Shown here: one piece after another, positions 34,157 through 44,954 of the stretch
Position numbering within the stretch: position 1 is the stretch's first letter
Layout of the letters: each line of letters starts with the position of its first letter
NCBI GenBank assembly: GCA_024743275.1
Contig: JANSWW010000010.1
Coordinates: forward strand, 62,001 to 126,000
Reading direction: 5' to 3'
Source: Alphaproteobacteria bacterium
Lineage (GTDB): Bacteria; Pseudomonadota; Alphaproteobacteria; JANSWW01
Length of the DNA stretch: 64,000 nucleotides
Made by a program: the position numbers and the translations under genes
The notes under the pieces: generated by a model
What the model was told of the DNA's origin: nothing
The model's input: only the letters and a program-made list of their open reading frames with translations
Databases searched by the model: none

Positions 34157-36153
34157 CACACCCTCCCCAGCACGGCTTTCGCCGCGTCGACGATCCTGCC
34201 GACCTGCGGGATGGCGGCCTCCTCCAGATGTTTCGGATAGGGGATCGGAACCTCCGCCGAACAGACCCGACCGACCGGCGCGTCGAGCGTCCAGAACACC
34301 TGTTCCATGATCCGCGCGGAAATCTCGGCCGCCAGGGACCCGCTGCGCCACCCCTCGTCGACGATGACCGCACGGCGCGTTTTGGCGACCGACGCCATGA
34401 TCGTCGCGTCGTCCAGCGGACGGAGCGAGCGCAGGTCGACGACCTCCGCCTCGATGCCTTCCCCGGCAAGTTGCTCGGCGGCCTCCAGGGTCTTGAACAG
34501 GGACCCGCCATAGGTGATCAGGCTGAGATCGCGGCCTTCCCGGCGGACCGCCGCCTTGGCGATGTCGACCGCTCCGGCATTCTTGTCGATCCGGCCCGTC
34601 CGGTTATAGAGCATCACATTCTCGAAGATCAGCACCGGGTCCGGGTCCTGAAGGGCGGTCCAGAGCATCCCTCGCGCGTCCTCCAGCGTGGCCGGGGCCA
34701 GCACCTTGAGGCCGGGGATATGCGCGTACCATCCCTCCAGACTATGGGAATGCTGGGCGGCGAGCTGTTTCCCGGCCCCCGTCGCCATGCGGATCACCAG
34801 CGGCACCCCGAATTGCCCGCCGGACATATGGCGGATGGTCGCCGCCGTGTTGAGGATCTGATCGAGGGCCAGCAGGGAGAAATTCACCGTCATCAGCTCC
34901 ACAATGGGCCTCATGCCGGCTGCGGCGGCCCCGATGCCCGCCCCGGTGAAGCCGCTTTCCGACAGCGGAGTGTCGCGCACCCGGTCCTCGCCGAACATCT
35001 CCATCAGGCCCTTGGAGACGGCGTAGCAGCCACCATAGGCGCCGACATCCTCGCCCATCAGGAAGACACGATCATCACGGTCCATCGCGTCGCGCAGCGC
35101 CTCCCGCACCGCATCGCGGTAGGTCGTTTCCACGGTCTCGCCCGAAGGTGCGGATGTCGCCGGTGGGTCCGGTTGGGGACCCAGAACGTTGACATGCAGA
35201 TCGTCGACCGGCTCCCAGCGTCCCGCCTCGGCGAAGGCGACGGCCTCCGCGATCTCGGCGTCGATCCTGGCCTCGATCTCCGCCACGTCCGCCTCGTGGA
35301 TCAGGTTGTTCTGTAACAGCCAGCCCTGGAACCGGACGATGGGACCGCGTTGGCGCCATTCCTCGACCTCCGCCTTTTCCCGGTAGAGCTGGGCGTCGAA
35401 CATGGAATGCGCCCGAAAGCGATAGGTCTTGCATTCCAGGAACACCGGCTTCCCGGTCTCGCGGATGGTCCCGACGGCCTTTCTGGCGGCGGCCTCCACG
35501 GCGACCACGTCCATGCCGTCGACCTGATGGGCCTCGATCCGGTAGGGGGCGGCCTTGGCGCAGAGATCGGTTTCGGACTCGGTGCGGTCCAAGGCGCTGC
35601 CCATGGCGTAGCCGTTGTTCTCGCACACGAAGAGGACCGGTAGGGACCACAGGGCCGCCAGGTTCATCGTCTCGTGAAACTCCCCCTCGGCCACGGCCCC
35701 TTCGCCGAAGAAGCAGGCCGTCACACCGTCCCGCCCGGCCATCCGGTCGGCGAGGCCGAGCCCGGCGGCAAGAGGCAGGCCGCCCCCGACGATGGCGTTG
35801 CCGCCATAGAACCCGGTCCCTGCGTCGAACAGATGCATGGAGCCGCCGCGCCCGCCCGAACAGCCCTCCGCCTTGCCGTACATCTCGGCCATGATGCCGG
35901 CCATCGCGACACCGCGCACCAGCGCGTGACCATGCTCACGATAGGTCGCGACCACTCGGTCGCTGTCCTCCAGAACCGGGATCACCCCGGCCGCGATGGC
36001 CTCTTCCCCGTCATAGAGGTGCAGAAAGCCGCGGATCTTTTCGCGGGTATACAGCTCCGCGCATTTATCCTCGAATTTCCGGATCCGGATCATGTCGCCG
36101 AGCAGCGACAGGACATGGGCGCGGTCGAGCTTGGGTTTGTCGGTCGTGCTCAT
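34156..36153 (-). CDS. 2-oxoacid dehydrogenase E1, fused alpha and beta subunits
   Basis: A 665-residue thiamine-diphosphate enzyme joining E1-alpha (about residues 1-325, with F-G-E-G-A-V-A-E-G and E-N-N-G-Y-A-M-G) and E1-beta (about 340-665, with G-E-D-V-G-A-Y-G-G and the transketolase C-terminal domain). It would decarboxylate a 2-oxo acid and acylate the E2 lipoyl group. In many genomes such proteins are labelled pyruvate or acetoin dehydrogenase; the substrate is not decided here. It overlaps the acyl-CoA synthetase gene and E2 by 1-4 bases. Confidence 0.9.
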   Translation of the reverse strand: MSTTDKPKLDRAHVLSLLGDMIRIRKFEDKCAELYTREKIRGFLHLYDGEEAIAAGVIPVLEDSDRVVATYREHGHALVRGVAMAGIMAEMYGKAEGCSGGRGGSMHLFDAGTGFYGGNAIVGGGLPLAAGLGLADRMAGRDGVTACFFGEGAVAEGEFHETMNLAALWSLPVLFVCENNGYAMGSALDRTESETDLCAKAAPYRIEAHQVDGMDVVAVEAAARKAVGTIRETGKPVFLECKTYRFRAHSMFDAQLYREKAEVEEWRQRGPIVRFQGWLLQNNLIHEADVAEIEARIDAEIAEAVAFAEAGRWEPVDDLHVNVLGPQPDPPATSAPSGETVETTYRDAVREALRDAMDRDDRVFLMGEDVGAYGGCYAVSKGLMEMFGEDRVRDTPLSESGFTGAGIGAAAAGMRPIVELMTVNFSLLALDQILNTAATIRHMSGGQFGVPLVIRMATGAGKQLAAQHSHSLEGWYAHIPGLKVLAPATLEDARGMLWTALQDPDPVLIFENVMLYNRTGRIDKNAGAVDIAKAAVRREGRDLSLITYGGSLFKTLEAAEQLAGEGIEAEVVDLRSLRPLDDATIMASVAKTRRAVIVDEGWRSGSLAAEISARIMEQVFWTLDAPVGRVCSAEVPIPYPKHLEEAAIPQVGRIVDAAKAVLGRV

Positions 36154-37862
36154 GTTTCGTCCGATTCCAGGGTGGAGATATCACCTTCGGGCAGGCCCAG
36201 TTCGCGGGCCTTCAACAGCCGGCGCATGATCTTACCGGAGCGGGTCTTGGGCAGGGTGTTGCGGAAGACGACCGCGCGCGGCGCGACGGCGGGTCCCAAT
36301 CGCTTGCGGGCGTGCCCCCTGATGTCCCGCTCCAGCGCCTCGTCGGCGGTGAATCCGGGGTTGAGCGTGACATAGGCCTTCACGATCTCGCCCGCGGCCT
36401 CGTCGGGAATCCCTATGACCCCGGCCTCGGCCACCGCGTCATGTTCGATCAGCGCACTTTCCACCTCGAACGGGCCGACCAGATGCCCCGACGTCTTGAT
36501 CAGATCGTCGGCCCGGCCGACGAACCAGAAATAGCCGTCGCCGTCGCGCATCGCGAGATCGCCGGAGAGATACCATCCGTCGAGGAAGCATTTGTCGTAT
36601 CGCGCCTGTTCGTGCAGGTAGGCGCGCATCATCGACGGCCAGCCCGGGCGCAACGCCAGTTCCCCGACCTCCCCGTCGCCGAGCGTCCTCAGGTGCCCAT
36701 CCGTCCGCTCGACGATGGCGGCCTCGATCCCCGGCATCGCCTGGCCCATGGACCCCGGTTTCACCGTGCTGCCGGGGCGGTTGGCGATCATGATGCCGCC
36801 GGTTTCCGTCTGCCACCAATTGTCGTGGAAGGGTCGGCCGAAGACCTTTTCGCTCCACACCACCGCCTCGGGGTTGAGCGGCTCGCCGACGCTGGCAAGG
36901 AAGCGCAGCGAGGAGAAATCATAGCGGTCCGCGATCTCCGCCCCGGACCGCATCATCATCCGGATCGCCGTCGGGGCGGAGTACCAGACCTCGACCCGTT
37001 CCCGCTCGACCGTCGCATACCAGCGCTCGAGATCGAACTCCGCCTCGTCGACGATCATCATCACCCGGTTCACCAATGGCGCGACGATGCCGTAGGAGGT
37101 GCCGGTCACCCAGCCGGGGTCGGCGGTGCACCAATAGACCGTGCCGGGTGTCAGATCGAGAGCCTCGCACCCGGAAAAGGCGTGGTAGAGAACCGCGTTA
37201 TGGACATGGACCACCCCTTTCGGCTTTCCGGTGGTGCCGGAGGTGAAATGCACCAGAGCGGGATCCTCCGGACCGGTACGCACCGTCTCGAAATCCGGCG
37301 ACGCGGCGGCCATCGCCGGCCCCAGCGCGACACAGCCCTCCGGCGCCTCGTCACCGACGATCAGGATGAGCTTCAGCGACGGGATTTGATCGCGCCAGGG
37401 GGCGATCTTGCGTTTGTAGAGAGGAACCGTGGTGACCAGCGCGTTGGCCGCGCCGATTTCCATCCGGGTACGGATCGGCTCCGGCCCGAAGGCGGAGAAG
37501 AGCGGCGTGAACACCATGCCGGCCTTCAGGGTGCCGAGGGCGGCGGCGTAAAGCTCCGGGACCCGGCCGGTCAGCGAAAAGACGCTGTCCCCGGTGGTGA
37601 GCCCATGGGCGGCCAGAACAGCGGCGAAGCGGGCGGCGGCATCCGCGAGATCGGCATAGCTGAGATCGCGCCGGGTGCCATCCTTGCCGAGCCACAGCAT
37701 CGCCCGGTCGCCGCCATGGCCACTTAGAACATGCCGGTCGACGGCCTCATGGGCGATGTTGACGGACCCCGCGGGCGCGTCGATCAAGTCGCGTGCGGCC
37801 GCCCAGGGTCCTGAACCGAAATCTCCGACCGATGCCGGGCCGACCGTATTCCTCTTGGCCAT
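36150..37862 (-). CDS. AMP-forming acyl-CoA synthetase (acetate-CoA ligase type)
   Basis: A 570-residue ANL-superfamily ligase. The P-loop-like [12 protein letters not shown] near residue 225, the Y-L-S-G-D core motif and the C-terminal T-R-S-G-K-I-M-R-R with the acetylatable Lys are present, along with the W-W-Q-T-E-T-G-G motif typical of acetyl/propionyl-CoA synthetases. It is shorter than standard Acs (about 650). ATG 37862 has GGGAGG upstream; the longer open frame runs into the divergent aminotransferase. It is the first gene of the E1-E2-ACP operon. Confidence 0.9.
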   Translation of the reverse strand: MAKRNTVGPASVGDFGSGPWAAARDLIDAPAGSVNIAHEAVDRHVLSGHGGDRAMLWLGKDGTRRDLSYADLADAAARFAAVLAAHGLTTGDSVFSLTGRVPELYAAALGTLKAGMVFTPLFSAFGPEPIRTRMEIGAANALVTTVPLYKRKIAPWRDQIPSLKLILIVGDEAPEGCVALGPAMAAASPDFETVRTGPEDPALVHFTSGTTGKPKGVVHVHNAVLYHAFSGCEALDLTPGTVYWCTADPGWVTGTSYGIVAPLVNRVMMIVDEAEFDLERWYATVERERVEVWYSAPTAIRMMMRSGAEIADRYDFSSLRFLASVGEPLNPEAVVWSEKVFGRPFHDNWWQTETGGIMIANRPGSTVKPGSMGQAMPGIEAAIVERTDGHLRTLGDGEVGELALRPGWPSMMRAYLHEQARYDKCFLDGWYLSGDLAMRDGDGYFWFVGRADDLIKTSGHLVGPFEVESALIEHDAVAEAGVIGIPDEAAGEIVKAYVTLNPGFTADEALERDIRGHARKRLGPAVAPRAVVFRNTLPKTRSGKIMRRLLKARELGLPEGDISTLESDET

Positions 37863-38007
37863 TCTTCTGCCTCCCGGAGAGGAGATTGGGTCCTTTTTCC
37901 AGCCCCGGATATGACCTGTATCAAAGCGGCGGTGTTTCGCCGCCCGTAACAGGGAGGGAGTGATACCGGGCCTTCGGGCAATTCGGTGAGACAGGCGAGG
38001 CGACCCC

Positions 38008-39201
38008 ATGGATAGAAAAGAAGGCTCGGCCCCCCGCATCGCGTCCCGATCACGCCATCTCGCGATGTCGGCCATCAAGGAAATGTCGATCCTCAGCGCG
38101 AAGGTCCCCGATGCCGCGTCGCTCGCCTGGGGCCTGCCGTCATTCCGCACCCCGGCCCCGATCCGGGAGGCCGTCGCCAAGGCGCTGGGGGACGACCCGG
38201 CCATCGGCATGTACGCCCTGCCCGGCGGATTGCCGGAATTGTGCGAAGCCGTCGCTGAGGAGCATGCGCGCCGAACCGGCATCCGGGTCGATCCGGAAAA
38301 ACAGGTCACGATCACGGCCGGCAATATGGAGGGGCTCAATGCCCTGTTTCATGTGCTGGTCGAAGACGGGGACGAGGTCATCGTCACCGACCCGGGCTTT
38401 GTGTCCCATATCAGCCAGATCGAGTTCTGCGGCGCCCGGCCGGTGTTCTGGCCGATGCGGGAGGATCGGGGCTGGGACCTCGACCTCGACGATCTTGAAC
38501 CGTTGATCACCCCCCGGACGAAGGCGATTGTGCTGGTGTCGCCGTCCAACCCCACCGGGCGCATCCTCGACGAGGCGACATTGCGCGGGGTCGCGGCCAT
38601 CGCCGCCCGGCACGGCGTTCTGGTCGTTGTCGACGACCCCTATAGTCCATTCATCTATGACAATCGTGACAGGTTCTTCAATCTCGCCTCGGCCCCGGAG
38701 TTGGCCGACACCGTCGTCTATCTGTTCACCTTTTCAAAGGCGTACGCCATGAGCGGTTGGCGGGTCGGCTATATGATCTGCACCGAGGAAATCCGCACGC
38801 AGATGGTCAAGGTGCATGACCTGACGATGATCTGCACACCGCGGATCTCCCAGGTCGCGGCCCTGGCGGCTTTGCGCAGCGAGCCGGCCCATCTCGCCGA
38901 ATTCTCCACCATCCTGGACCGACGGCGCGGCCTGATCTGCGCGCGGTTGGACGCGATGGGGCATGTCTTCGACTATGCCCGCCCGGAAGGCGCCTATTAC
39001 GTCTTCCCGAGGGTGCGTGTGGGCGACGGGGACGATGTGGCCTTCGCCCACCGCCTGCTGAGCGACGTCCATGTGACCGTCACCCCGGGCAGCGCCTTCG
39101 GCCCCTCCGGCCGGAACCATGTGCGGATGGCCTATTGCGTGGCCGACGACGTCATCAACCGCGCCTTCGACCGGATGGAAAAAGCGTTCCCCGGCGGCTG
39201 A
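38008..39201 (+). CDS. PLP-dependent class I/II aminotransferase
   Basis: A 397-residue fold-type I aminotransferase. The substrate loop G-L-P-S-F near residue 43, S-P-S-N-P-T-G near 175, and the PLP lysine in [15 protein letters not shown] near 245 are standard for the aspartate/aromatic family. It is divergent from the acyl-CoA synthetase operon over 145 bases, so the two may share control. It could supply the 2-oxo acid used by the E1-E2 enzyme; this is inference. Amino donor is unknown. Confidence 0.88.
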   Translation: MDRKEGSAPRIASRSRHLAMSAIKEMSILSAKVPDAASLAWGLPSFRTPAPIREAVAKALGDDPAIGMYALPGGLPELCEAVAEEHARRTGIRVDPEKQVTITAGNMEGLNALFHVLVEDGDEVIVTDPGFVSHISQIEFCGARPVFWPMREDRGWDLDLDDLEPLITPRTKAIVLVSPSNPTGRILDEATLRGVAAIAARHGVLVVVDDPYSPFIYDNRDRFFNLASAPELADTVVYLFTFSKAYAMSGWRVGYMICTEEIRTQMVKVHDLTMICTPRISQVAALAALRSEPAHLAEFSTILDRRRGLICARLDAMGHVFDYARPEGAYYVFPRVRVGDGDDVAFAHRLLSDVHVTVTPGSAFGPSGRNHVRMAYCVADDVINRAFDRMEKAFPGG

Positions 39202-39280
39202 TCCGACCCGCGCCTTGAGTTTACCGGCAAGGGGCGCCACCCTGAGCGGGAACGGTGAACGCTAGGACGAGGCAAAGACC

Positions 39281-39931
39281 ATGCAGCAGACTTCAGAGGC
39301 TGACCCGTATGTGATCGGTTCCGAGGAGGAGCTGAGATCTCTCTTTCCGGCGCAGCATAGCTTGGCGGTTCAAAAATGCCTCGGCTCTCTGGACCGGCAT
39401 AGCCGACATTTCATCGGGATGTCCCCGTTCGTCGTTGTCGGCACCCGGGACGCCGACGGCCGCAGTGACGTCAGCCCCCGCGGCGATCCGCCCGGTTTCG
39501 TAAAAGTCTTGGACGATCAGACACTTGCCATCCCGGATCGCCCTGGAAACAATCGCCTCGACACAATGGCGAATCTTCTCTCGGATTCGTCCATCGGGTT
39601 GCTGTTCCTGATCCCCGGCTTCGATGACACGCTTCGGGTCAATGGCTCGGCGCGCCTGACGCGGGATCCCGACTTGCTCGCATCCATGGAGGTCTCCGGC
39701 AAACGTCCCAAACTGGCGATCAAGGTGACGGTTTCGGAAGTGTTCCTGCACTGTGCCAAAGCGTTCCGCCGCTCCAAACTCTGGGATCCCGAGGCTCATC
39801 AGGATCGTTCCGCGATGCCAAGCTTGGCCAAGATCATCCTGGATCAAACGGTCGGGGCGCCAAAGGAGGCGGCGGAGATGAAGCGGATCGATGACGATCT
39901 GGAGGAGGAGTACGGAAAAACCATGTACTAG
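39281..39931 (+). CDS. pyridoxamine 5'-phosphate oxidase-family flavoprotein
   Basis: A 216-residue split-barrel flavin-binding protein. The segment F-V-V-V-G-T-R-D-A-D-G-R-S-D-V-S-P-R-G-D (about residues 50-69) is the phosphate-binding part of the PPOX/general stress family, and A-I-P-D-R-P-G-N-N-R-L-D follows. These match the MSMEG_1061-type subfamily. It is probably an FMN- or F420-type oxidoreductase of unknown substrate. It stands alone between the aminotransferase and a second efflux operon. Confidence 0.83.
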   Translation: MQQTSEADPYVIGSEEELRSLFPAQHSLAVQKCLGSLDRHSRHFIGMSPFVVVGTRDADGRSDVSPRGDPPGFVKVLDDQTLAIPDRPGNNRLDTMANLLSDSSIGLLFLIPGFDDTLRVNGSARLTRDPDLLASMEVSGKRPKLAIKVTVSEVFLHCAKAFRRSKLWDPEAHQDRSAMPSLAKIILDQTVGAPKEAAEMKRIDDDLEEEYGKTMY

Positions 39932-40216
39932 GGTCATGACCCCAGGTCATGAACTCGCACGTCGTCAGGGTGGAGTCTCTCGTTGGAATCGTAAGGAAGA
40001 GACAACCAAACGAACGACATCGCGAAGATGACCAGAGTTCCGTGTTTCTTCCTTCTCTAACTGGTCGTCCCGTGGCAACGGTGATCGAACTTGCCGTGGC
40101 AAATCCGCCTCTTTCAATACATAAGTAATTGGTGATATGCAGAAAATCTCGTACCGTTAAGTGTGCGGCGGGCGGCGCGCACCACTGTGTTTTCCTTATG
40201 ACGCGCGAGGTCCAAG
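39931..40216. other. intergenic region with a palindrome
   Basis: About 285 bases without a supported gene. A perfect 12-bp palindrome, GGGTCATGACCC (39931-39942), begins at the last base of the preceding stop codon, and is followed by a second AGGTCATGA. Possible operator or termination hairpin. The 3' part is AT-richer and probably holds the promoter of the RND operon. Confidence 0.4.
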
Positions 40217-41308
40217 ATGCGGCCAATTCCGACCTTTCTGATCCTCGGAACACTGGCGCTTGCCGGGTGCGACGGGGGGCAAGAGACGGTTGTCGACGCG
40301 CCGGAGAAGGTCCGTCCGATCAAGTCATACGAGATCTCTGAGTTGGCGGGATCGAGCAGACTCAGCTACTCGGGCACACTGGTCGCGGCGGACACGTCCT
40401 CCCTCAGTTTTCCCATATCGGGAACCGTCGCGACGGTTCTGGTCGAGCAAGGGGATAGTGTCGCACAGGGCCAGGTCATCGCCGAGCTCGACCCGGAACC
40501 CTTTGAGTTGGACGTCAGCGCGGCGCAAGCGGAGATGGATCGAGCCGAAGCCGATTTCGCCGCGAAGCGGACTGAGATCAACCGACAACAAGAGCTGTTC
40601 AATAAAGGCTGGATCGCCCAAGCCGCTCTGGACCAGGCCACCGCCGGGTTCGAGGGCGCACAAGCTCAGCTGGATTATGCCCGGTCACGCAGGGCGCTTG
40701 CCCAAAGAAACTTGGAAAACACCGTCCTGGTGGCGCCTTTCGACGGAACCATCGCCGAAAGAAGTGTCGAGCCGTTTCAGGAGATCAGCGGCGGTCAATC
40801 GATCGTGCTGATGAACTCGGCTGGCGCCCTGGAGGTCGAAATCGCCGTCTCGGATACCATGGTCCAGCGGCTCTCCAGAGGACTTACCGTCGATATCACT
40901 GTCCCCAATATCGAGCGCTGCGGCTGCAAGGCGCGGATCACAGAGATCGCGACCACGTCCGGAACCGGGAACACCGTCGCCGTGACGGCGGCCCTGCTCG
41001 ACGGGCCGGACGCCTTGATACCCGGAATGGCGGCGGAAGCGACAATCTCCCTTGCCGTCGCCGCAGACCGACGGGGATTTCTGGTACCTTTATCGGCGAT
41101 CGTCCCCGGCGATGATGTCGCCAACGGCTACGTCTTCGTTTTCGACAGTCAGCAAGGTGTGGTGCGGAGAGTTCCGGTCGAGGGGGCGGGAGCTGCTCTC
41201 GGAAACCTCATAGCGGTCCGTGGCGACCTTGAGGTCGGCAACATCATCGCGGCCGCGGGCACCAGCTTCCTGCGCGACGGCCAACGCGTCACGCTGCTCG
41301 CCGAGTAA
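40217..41308 (+). CDS. RND efflux periplasmic adaptor lipoprotein (MFP)
   Basis: A 363-residue membrane fusion protein. The signal peptide ends in a lipobox, L-A-L-A-G-C, with Cys18 as the lipidated residue, so it is anchored to the membrane. Biotinyl-like halves (S-F-P-I-S-G-T-V and V-L-V-A-P-F-D-G-T-I) flank a helical hairpin (about residues 95-155), followed by a beta-barrel domain. The partner pump follows after 4 bases. Divergent from the other adaptor in this window, so a second, independent pump. Confidence 0.9.
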   Translation: MRPIPTFLILGTLALAGCDGGQETVVDAPEKVRPIKSYEISELAGSSRLSYSGTLVAADTSSLSFPISGTVATVLVEQGDSVAQGQVIAELDPEPFELDVSAAQAEMDRAEADFAAKRTEINRQQELFNKGWIAQAALDQATAGFEGAQAQLDYARSRRALAQRNLENTVLVAPFDGTIAERSVEPFQEISGGQSIVLMNSAGALEVEIAVSDTMVQRLSRGLTVDITVPNIERCGCKARITEIATTSGTGNTVAVTAALLDGPDALIPGMAAEATISLAVAADRRGFLVPLSAIVPGDDVANGYVFVFDSQQGVVRRVPVEGAGAALGNLIAVRGDLEVGNIIAAAGTSFLRDGQRVTLLAE

Positions 41309-41312
41309 CGCC

Positions 41313-44300
41313 ATGAACCCGGCCAAGCTGGCGATCGCCAATTCACGCATCACAATCATGTTCATTCTGGCCTTGGTGGCCTTGGGTATCTCGACCTTCT
41401 TGAGCTATCCCAGCGCGGAAGACCCCACCATCCAGATCCGATCGGCAAGCATAGAAGCCAGTTTTCCGGGGATGTCCACGGAGCGGATCGAGGATCTCAT
41501 TGCCATTCCCATCGAATCGGCCATGCGGGAAATCGCCGAAATCGATGAGATCAAAACCACGGCAAAGACCGGCAGCGTTAAAATCAGCGTCGAACTCCAT
41601 GATGAGGTCGACGACCTGGACCCAGTCTTCCAGGACATTCGCAACAAGATCTCCGACCTGGCCCCGTCGCTGCCCCAAGGCACCCGAGGCCCAACGGTGA
41701 ACGATGAGGAGGGGCTGACCGCGATCGCCACAATCGCCCTGTGGTCGGACGGGTTCTCCATGGCGGAAATGCTGGAGGTCGCGGAGGATACGCGGGACCT
41801 GATCTACACGCTGGACGGCGTCAGAAAGGTCCAAATCCTTGGTAGCCAACCCGAGCGAATCTATCTCGAATATGACCCACTGAAGCTCTCCGGCCTCGGG
41901 GTATCTCCCGAGCAGGTGTTCGGGGCGTTGGCGACGCAGAACATTGTCGAGCCCGGCGGCGAGATCTCCGCGACCGGCCGTATCGTCACGCTGGAGCCCT
42001 CCGGCAACTTCGACTCGGTCGAAGAGATCTCAAGCACGGTCTTCGAGCTGCCCGGCACGGGCAGGGTTCTGAGATTGGACGAAGTTGTCGAGGTCAAAAG
42101 GGGCTACGCGGACCCAGCCGTCTTTCCGGCTTTCTTCAACAATCAACCCGCGATCGTTCTGTCCGTTTCGACAATGGAAGGGACCAACAACATCGCCTTC
42201 GGCGAGGAACTCACCCGACTGATTGGCGACTGGCAGCAAGAGTTGCCGATCGGATATGTCCTCGACTACGCCACCTACCAGCCGGACCTGATCGAGGCGG
42301 CGGTACAGGGCGCGGTATCCAATGTCTATCAGACACTGGCCATCGTGCTGGGGGTCGTCATGATCTTCTTGGGGCTCCGAACCGGCATGATTGTCGGCAG
42401 CTTCGTCCCGCTCACCATGTTGCTCGGCATCATCGTGATGAGCCTGATCGGCGTCGAGCTGCAACGGATGTCGATCGCGGCGATGATCATTGCCCTCGGC
42501 CTTCTCGTCGACAATGGCATCGTGGTCGCGGAGGACATTCGCGTGCGGATGGAGCGGGGCGTCGAGCGGACCAAAGCGGCCTTGGACGCGGTGTCGACCC
42601 TGGCGGTGCCTCTGTTGACCTCGTCGCTGACAACGATCTTCGCGTTTCTGCCGATGCTTCTGACGGTCGGCGGAGCCGGGGACTATGTCCGCTCCCTTGC
42701 CCAAGTCGTTGCCATTCTGCTGCTTGGATCGTGGCTTCTTTCCATGACCGTGACGCCCGCCCTATGCGCATGGTTCCTGAAAGTGGACCCGAAAAAGGCG
42801 ACCGGCGACGAACAAGAACATGACGGTGTCGTTTATCGTTTCTATCGGGTGATCCTGGAGACGATGCTTCGCTTCAGACCGGCGGTGATCGCGATCACTA
42901 TCGCCGCGTTCGTCGTCTCCGTTCAGTTGCTGGGAACGCTGAAGACCGAGTTTTTCCCCTTGGGCGACCGTAACCAGCTCTTGGTCTATCTGGATTTCGA
43001 GGCGGGAACCGATCAACGGGAGACGCAGCGGGAGCTCCGGAAGCTGACGGCGTGGCTTGCCGACAAGGACGAGAACCCCGAGATCACAAGCAGCATCGCC
43101 TATGTCGGTTATGGTGGCCCGCGCTTCTTCCTCGCCCTTAGCCCGGTCGATCCGGACCCGCACCGTGCTTTCGCGCTGATCAACACGAACTCTTTCGATG
43201 ACGTCGACCCCGTCCGAGACCGGGTGAACGACTTCATTCTGCGGTCGCTCCCGACGGCGAATGGCGATGCCAAGAAGATGTGGTTCGGCTCCACCGAGCC
43301 GGGAATCGTCCAGTACGAGTTGATCGGCCCGAATGCGGAGGCTCTGAAAGCCTCGGCGAAGGTGGTCATGGATGCGCTCTACGACATTCCGGGAACGATC
43401 GGCATCAAGCAGGACTGGGAGAACGAGATCCTGGTTCTCTCCATAGACGTCGACCAGACACGCGCAAGGCGGGCGGGCGTGACGTCGGCGGACGTTGCAT
43501 CGTCCTTGAACACCGCTTTTTCCGGCACAACCATCACCGACTACCGGGAAGGGGACCGGATCATTCCCGTCGTCTTGCGCGGAGAGGAAGCCCTTCGATT
43601 CTCCGTGGATGCTTTGGCTCGGTCGCAAGTCTATGCGCGTGCGACCGGGAGGTTTATCTCGCTTGATCAGGTTGCCACTGTCAGTCCCGAGTGGCGGCCC
43701 GGCCGGATCAAACGCCTGGATCAGAAAAGGACGCTTACCGTCGAAGCCCGGAACCCCGGCATGTCGGCGAGTATGCTTGCCGCGGCGATGGAACCGACGA
43801 TCGCGGGCCTGGACCTGCCCGCCGGGCATAGCTGGAAACTGGCGGGCGAATTGGCCGATCAGGCGGAAGCAAACGAGAACCTGTTCGGCTTGTTGCCGAT
43901 CGCGCTCGGGGGAATCGCTGTCCTTCTTGTCGGACAGTTCAATTCGTTCCGGAAGGGTGGGATCGTCATCGCCACCATCCCGCTTGTCATGATCGGCGGG
44001 ACGCTGGGCCTTGTGGTGATGGATGCGCCCTATGGCTTCATGGTACTGCTTGGGTTCTTCAGCCTCGCCGGTATCCTGATCAACAACGGCATCGTGTTGA
44101 TCGACCGGATCGAGATCGAAGAACAGGCCGGTGGCAGCCAGAAAGACGCGATCATAAGGGCCTGTCTGGCCCGGCTCCGCCCGATCCTGATGACCACACT
44201 GACAACGGTGCTCGGCCTCGTTCCGCTCATCCTTTTTGGAGGGGCGTTGTTCTACGGAATGGCCAGCGTGATCGCCTTTGGTTTGATCGTGGGCACCGTC

Positions 44301-44369
44301 TTCACCCTTGGTTTCGTCCCGGTGCTGTATTCGCTGTTGATCCGAAGAAAACCAGCGCCACAAAGCTAG
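41313..44369 (+). CDS. RND family efflux permease
   Basis: A 1018-residue AcrB-superfamily exporter with 12 expected helices. In helix 4 the relay motif is L-V-D-N-G-I-V-V with Asp400 and Asn401. The second half shows L-I-N-N-G-I-V-L-I-D-R-I-E and the late helices near residues 960-1010. An open frame extends upstream to 41220, but ATG 41313 begins the usual N-terminal amphipathic helix. The stop codon forms the left foot of a long inverted repeat (44367-44430). Substrate is unknown. Confidence 0.92.
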   Translation: MNPAKLAIANSRITIMFILALVALGISTFLSYPSAEDPTIQIRSASIEASFPGMSTERIEDLIAIPIESAMREIAEIDEIKTTAKTGSVKISVELHDEVDDLDPVFQDIRNKISDLAPSLPQGTRGPTVNDEEGLTAIATIALWSDGFSMAEMLEVAEDTRDLIYTLDGVRKVQILGSQPERIYLEYDPLKLSGLGVSPEQVFGALATQNIVEPGGEISATGRIVTLEPSGNFDSVEEISSTVFELPGTGRVLRLDEVVEVKRGYADPAVFPAFFNNQPAIVLSVSTMEGTNNIAFGEELTRLIGDWQQELPIGYVLDYATYQPDLIEAAVQGAVSNVYQTLAIVLGVVMIFLGLRTGMIVGSFVPLTMLLGIIVMSLIGVELQRMSIAAMIIALGLLVDNGIVVAEDIRVRMERGVERTKAALDAVSTLAVPLLTSSLTTIFAFLPMLLTVGGAGDYVRSLAQVVAILLLGSWLLSMTVTPALCAWFLKVDPKKATGDEQEHDGVVYRFYRVILETMLRFRPAVIAITIAAFVVSVQLLGTLKTEFFPLGDRNQLLVYLDFEAGTDQRETQRELRKLTAWLADKDENPEITSSIAYVGYGGPRFFLALSPVDPDPHRAFALINTNSFDDVDPVRDRVNDFILRSLPTANGDAKKMWFGSTEPGIVQYELIGPNAEALKASAKVVMDALYDIPGTIGIKQDWENEILVLSIDVDQTRARRAGVTSADVASSLNTAFSGTTITDYREGDRIIPVVLRGEEALRFSVDALARSQVYARATGRFISLDQVATVSPEWRPGRIKRLDQKRTLTVEARNPGMSASMLAAAMEPTIAGLDLPAGHSWKLAGELADQAEANENLFGLLPIALGGIAVLLVGQFNSFRKGGIVIATIPLVMIGGTLGLVVMDAPYGFMVLLGFFSLAGILINNGIVLIDRIEIEEQAGGSQKDAIIRACLARLRPILMTTLTTVLGLVPLILFGGALFYGMASVIAFGLIVGTVFTLGFVPVLYSLLIRRKPAPQS

Positions 44370-44430
44370 AGCAGATCGCGTGGCATCTGGTCCGTGACAC
44401 GACCGGAATGCCACGCGTGAATCCGCTCTA
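44367..44430. repeat. long imperfect inverted repeat (REP-like, possible terminator)
   Basis: TAGAGC...GCTCTA at the ends and CGCGTGGCAT...ATGCCACGCG inside form a 64-base imperfect hairpin starting at the stop codon of the RND gene. It is followed by TCTTATTGTTTT, so could end transcription. Its form resembles the intergenic REP-type hairpins common in alphaproteobacteria; only one copy is in this window. Confidence 0.55.
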
Positions 44431-44492
44431 TCTTATTGTTTTACAGGCAAATTCACCGACCAGCGTGGATCATTCCGACGGACCGAAACATC

Positions 44493-44954
44493 TCACTCAT
44501 TCGAGTAGGCCATTCCGAGCAAGACCGCCTCGACGGCGTCTCCCTCGAATAGCGGCATTCCAGTGGCCTCCCACGTCGTTGTCAGGCGGTCATCGATAAG
44601 GTACCCCCCGGATACCTGGTTGATCCGCTTCTCCTCTCTGATCGTTCTGAAAAAGGCTGCGACCAAATGCATATCCTCGCCGAACGGCAGTTCGGAAAGG
44701 CGCTTTTTGTGGATGTTCACCTGAACGCGGCGGCTGATTTCGTCTCCCGCCACTTGATAGATGACATCCTCGCCGTCATAGACAACAAGCGCCGCCCTCG
44801 GAGCGAGTTTAGGAACATCGAGAATCAAGTCGAGTTGATCACGACGCGGCAAAGGCCCAAGTGATTTATAATAATTAAGCCAGCGTTCGGTATCGGGCAG
44901 CCTGTGGCTACCCGGTTCTATCTGCCGCCAATTCACGTGGAGACCCAAGCTCAT
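44493..44954 (-). CDS. PAS-like sensor domain protein (PAS_5 type)
   Basis: A 153-residue soluble protein. The segment L-P-R-R-D-Q-L-D-L-I-L-D-V-P-K-L near residue 35, followed by the beta-strand text V-Y-D-G-E-D-V-I-Y-Q-V-A-G, resembles the PAS_5 family common in Rhodospirillales, stand-alone domains of unknown ligand. No kinase or output domain is attached. It is divergent from tamA across a long AT-rich region. Family assignment is moderately sure, function unknown. Confidence 0.6.
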   Translation of the reverse strand: MSLGLHVNWRQIEPGSHRLPDTERWLNYYKSLGPLPRRDQLDLILDVPKLAPRAALVVYDGEDVIYQVAGDEISRRVQVNIHKKRLSELPFGEDMHLVAAFFRTIREEKRINQVSGGYLIDDRLTTTWEATGMPLFEGDAVEAVLLGMAYSNE

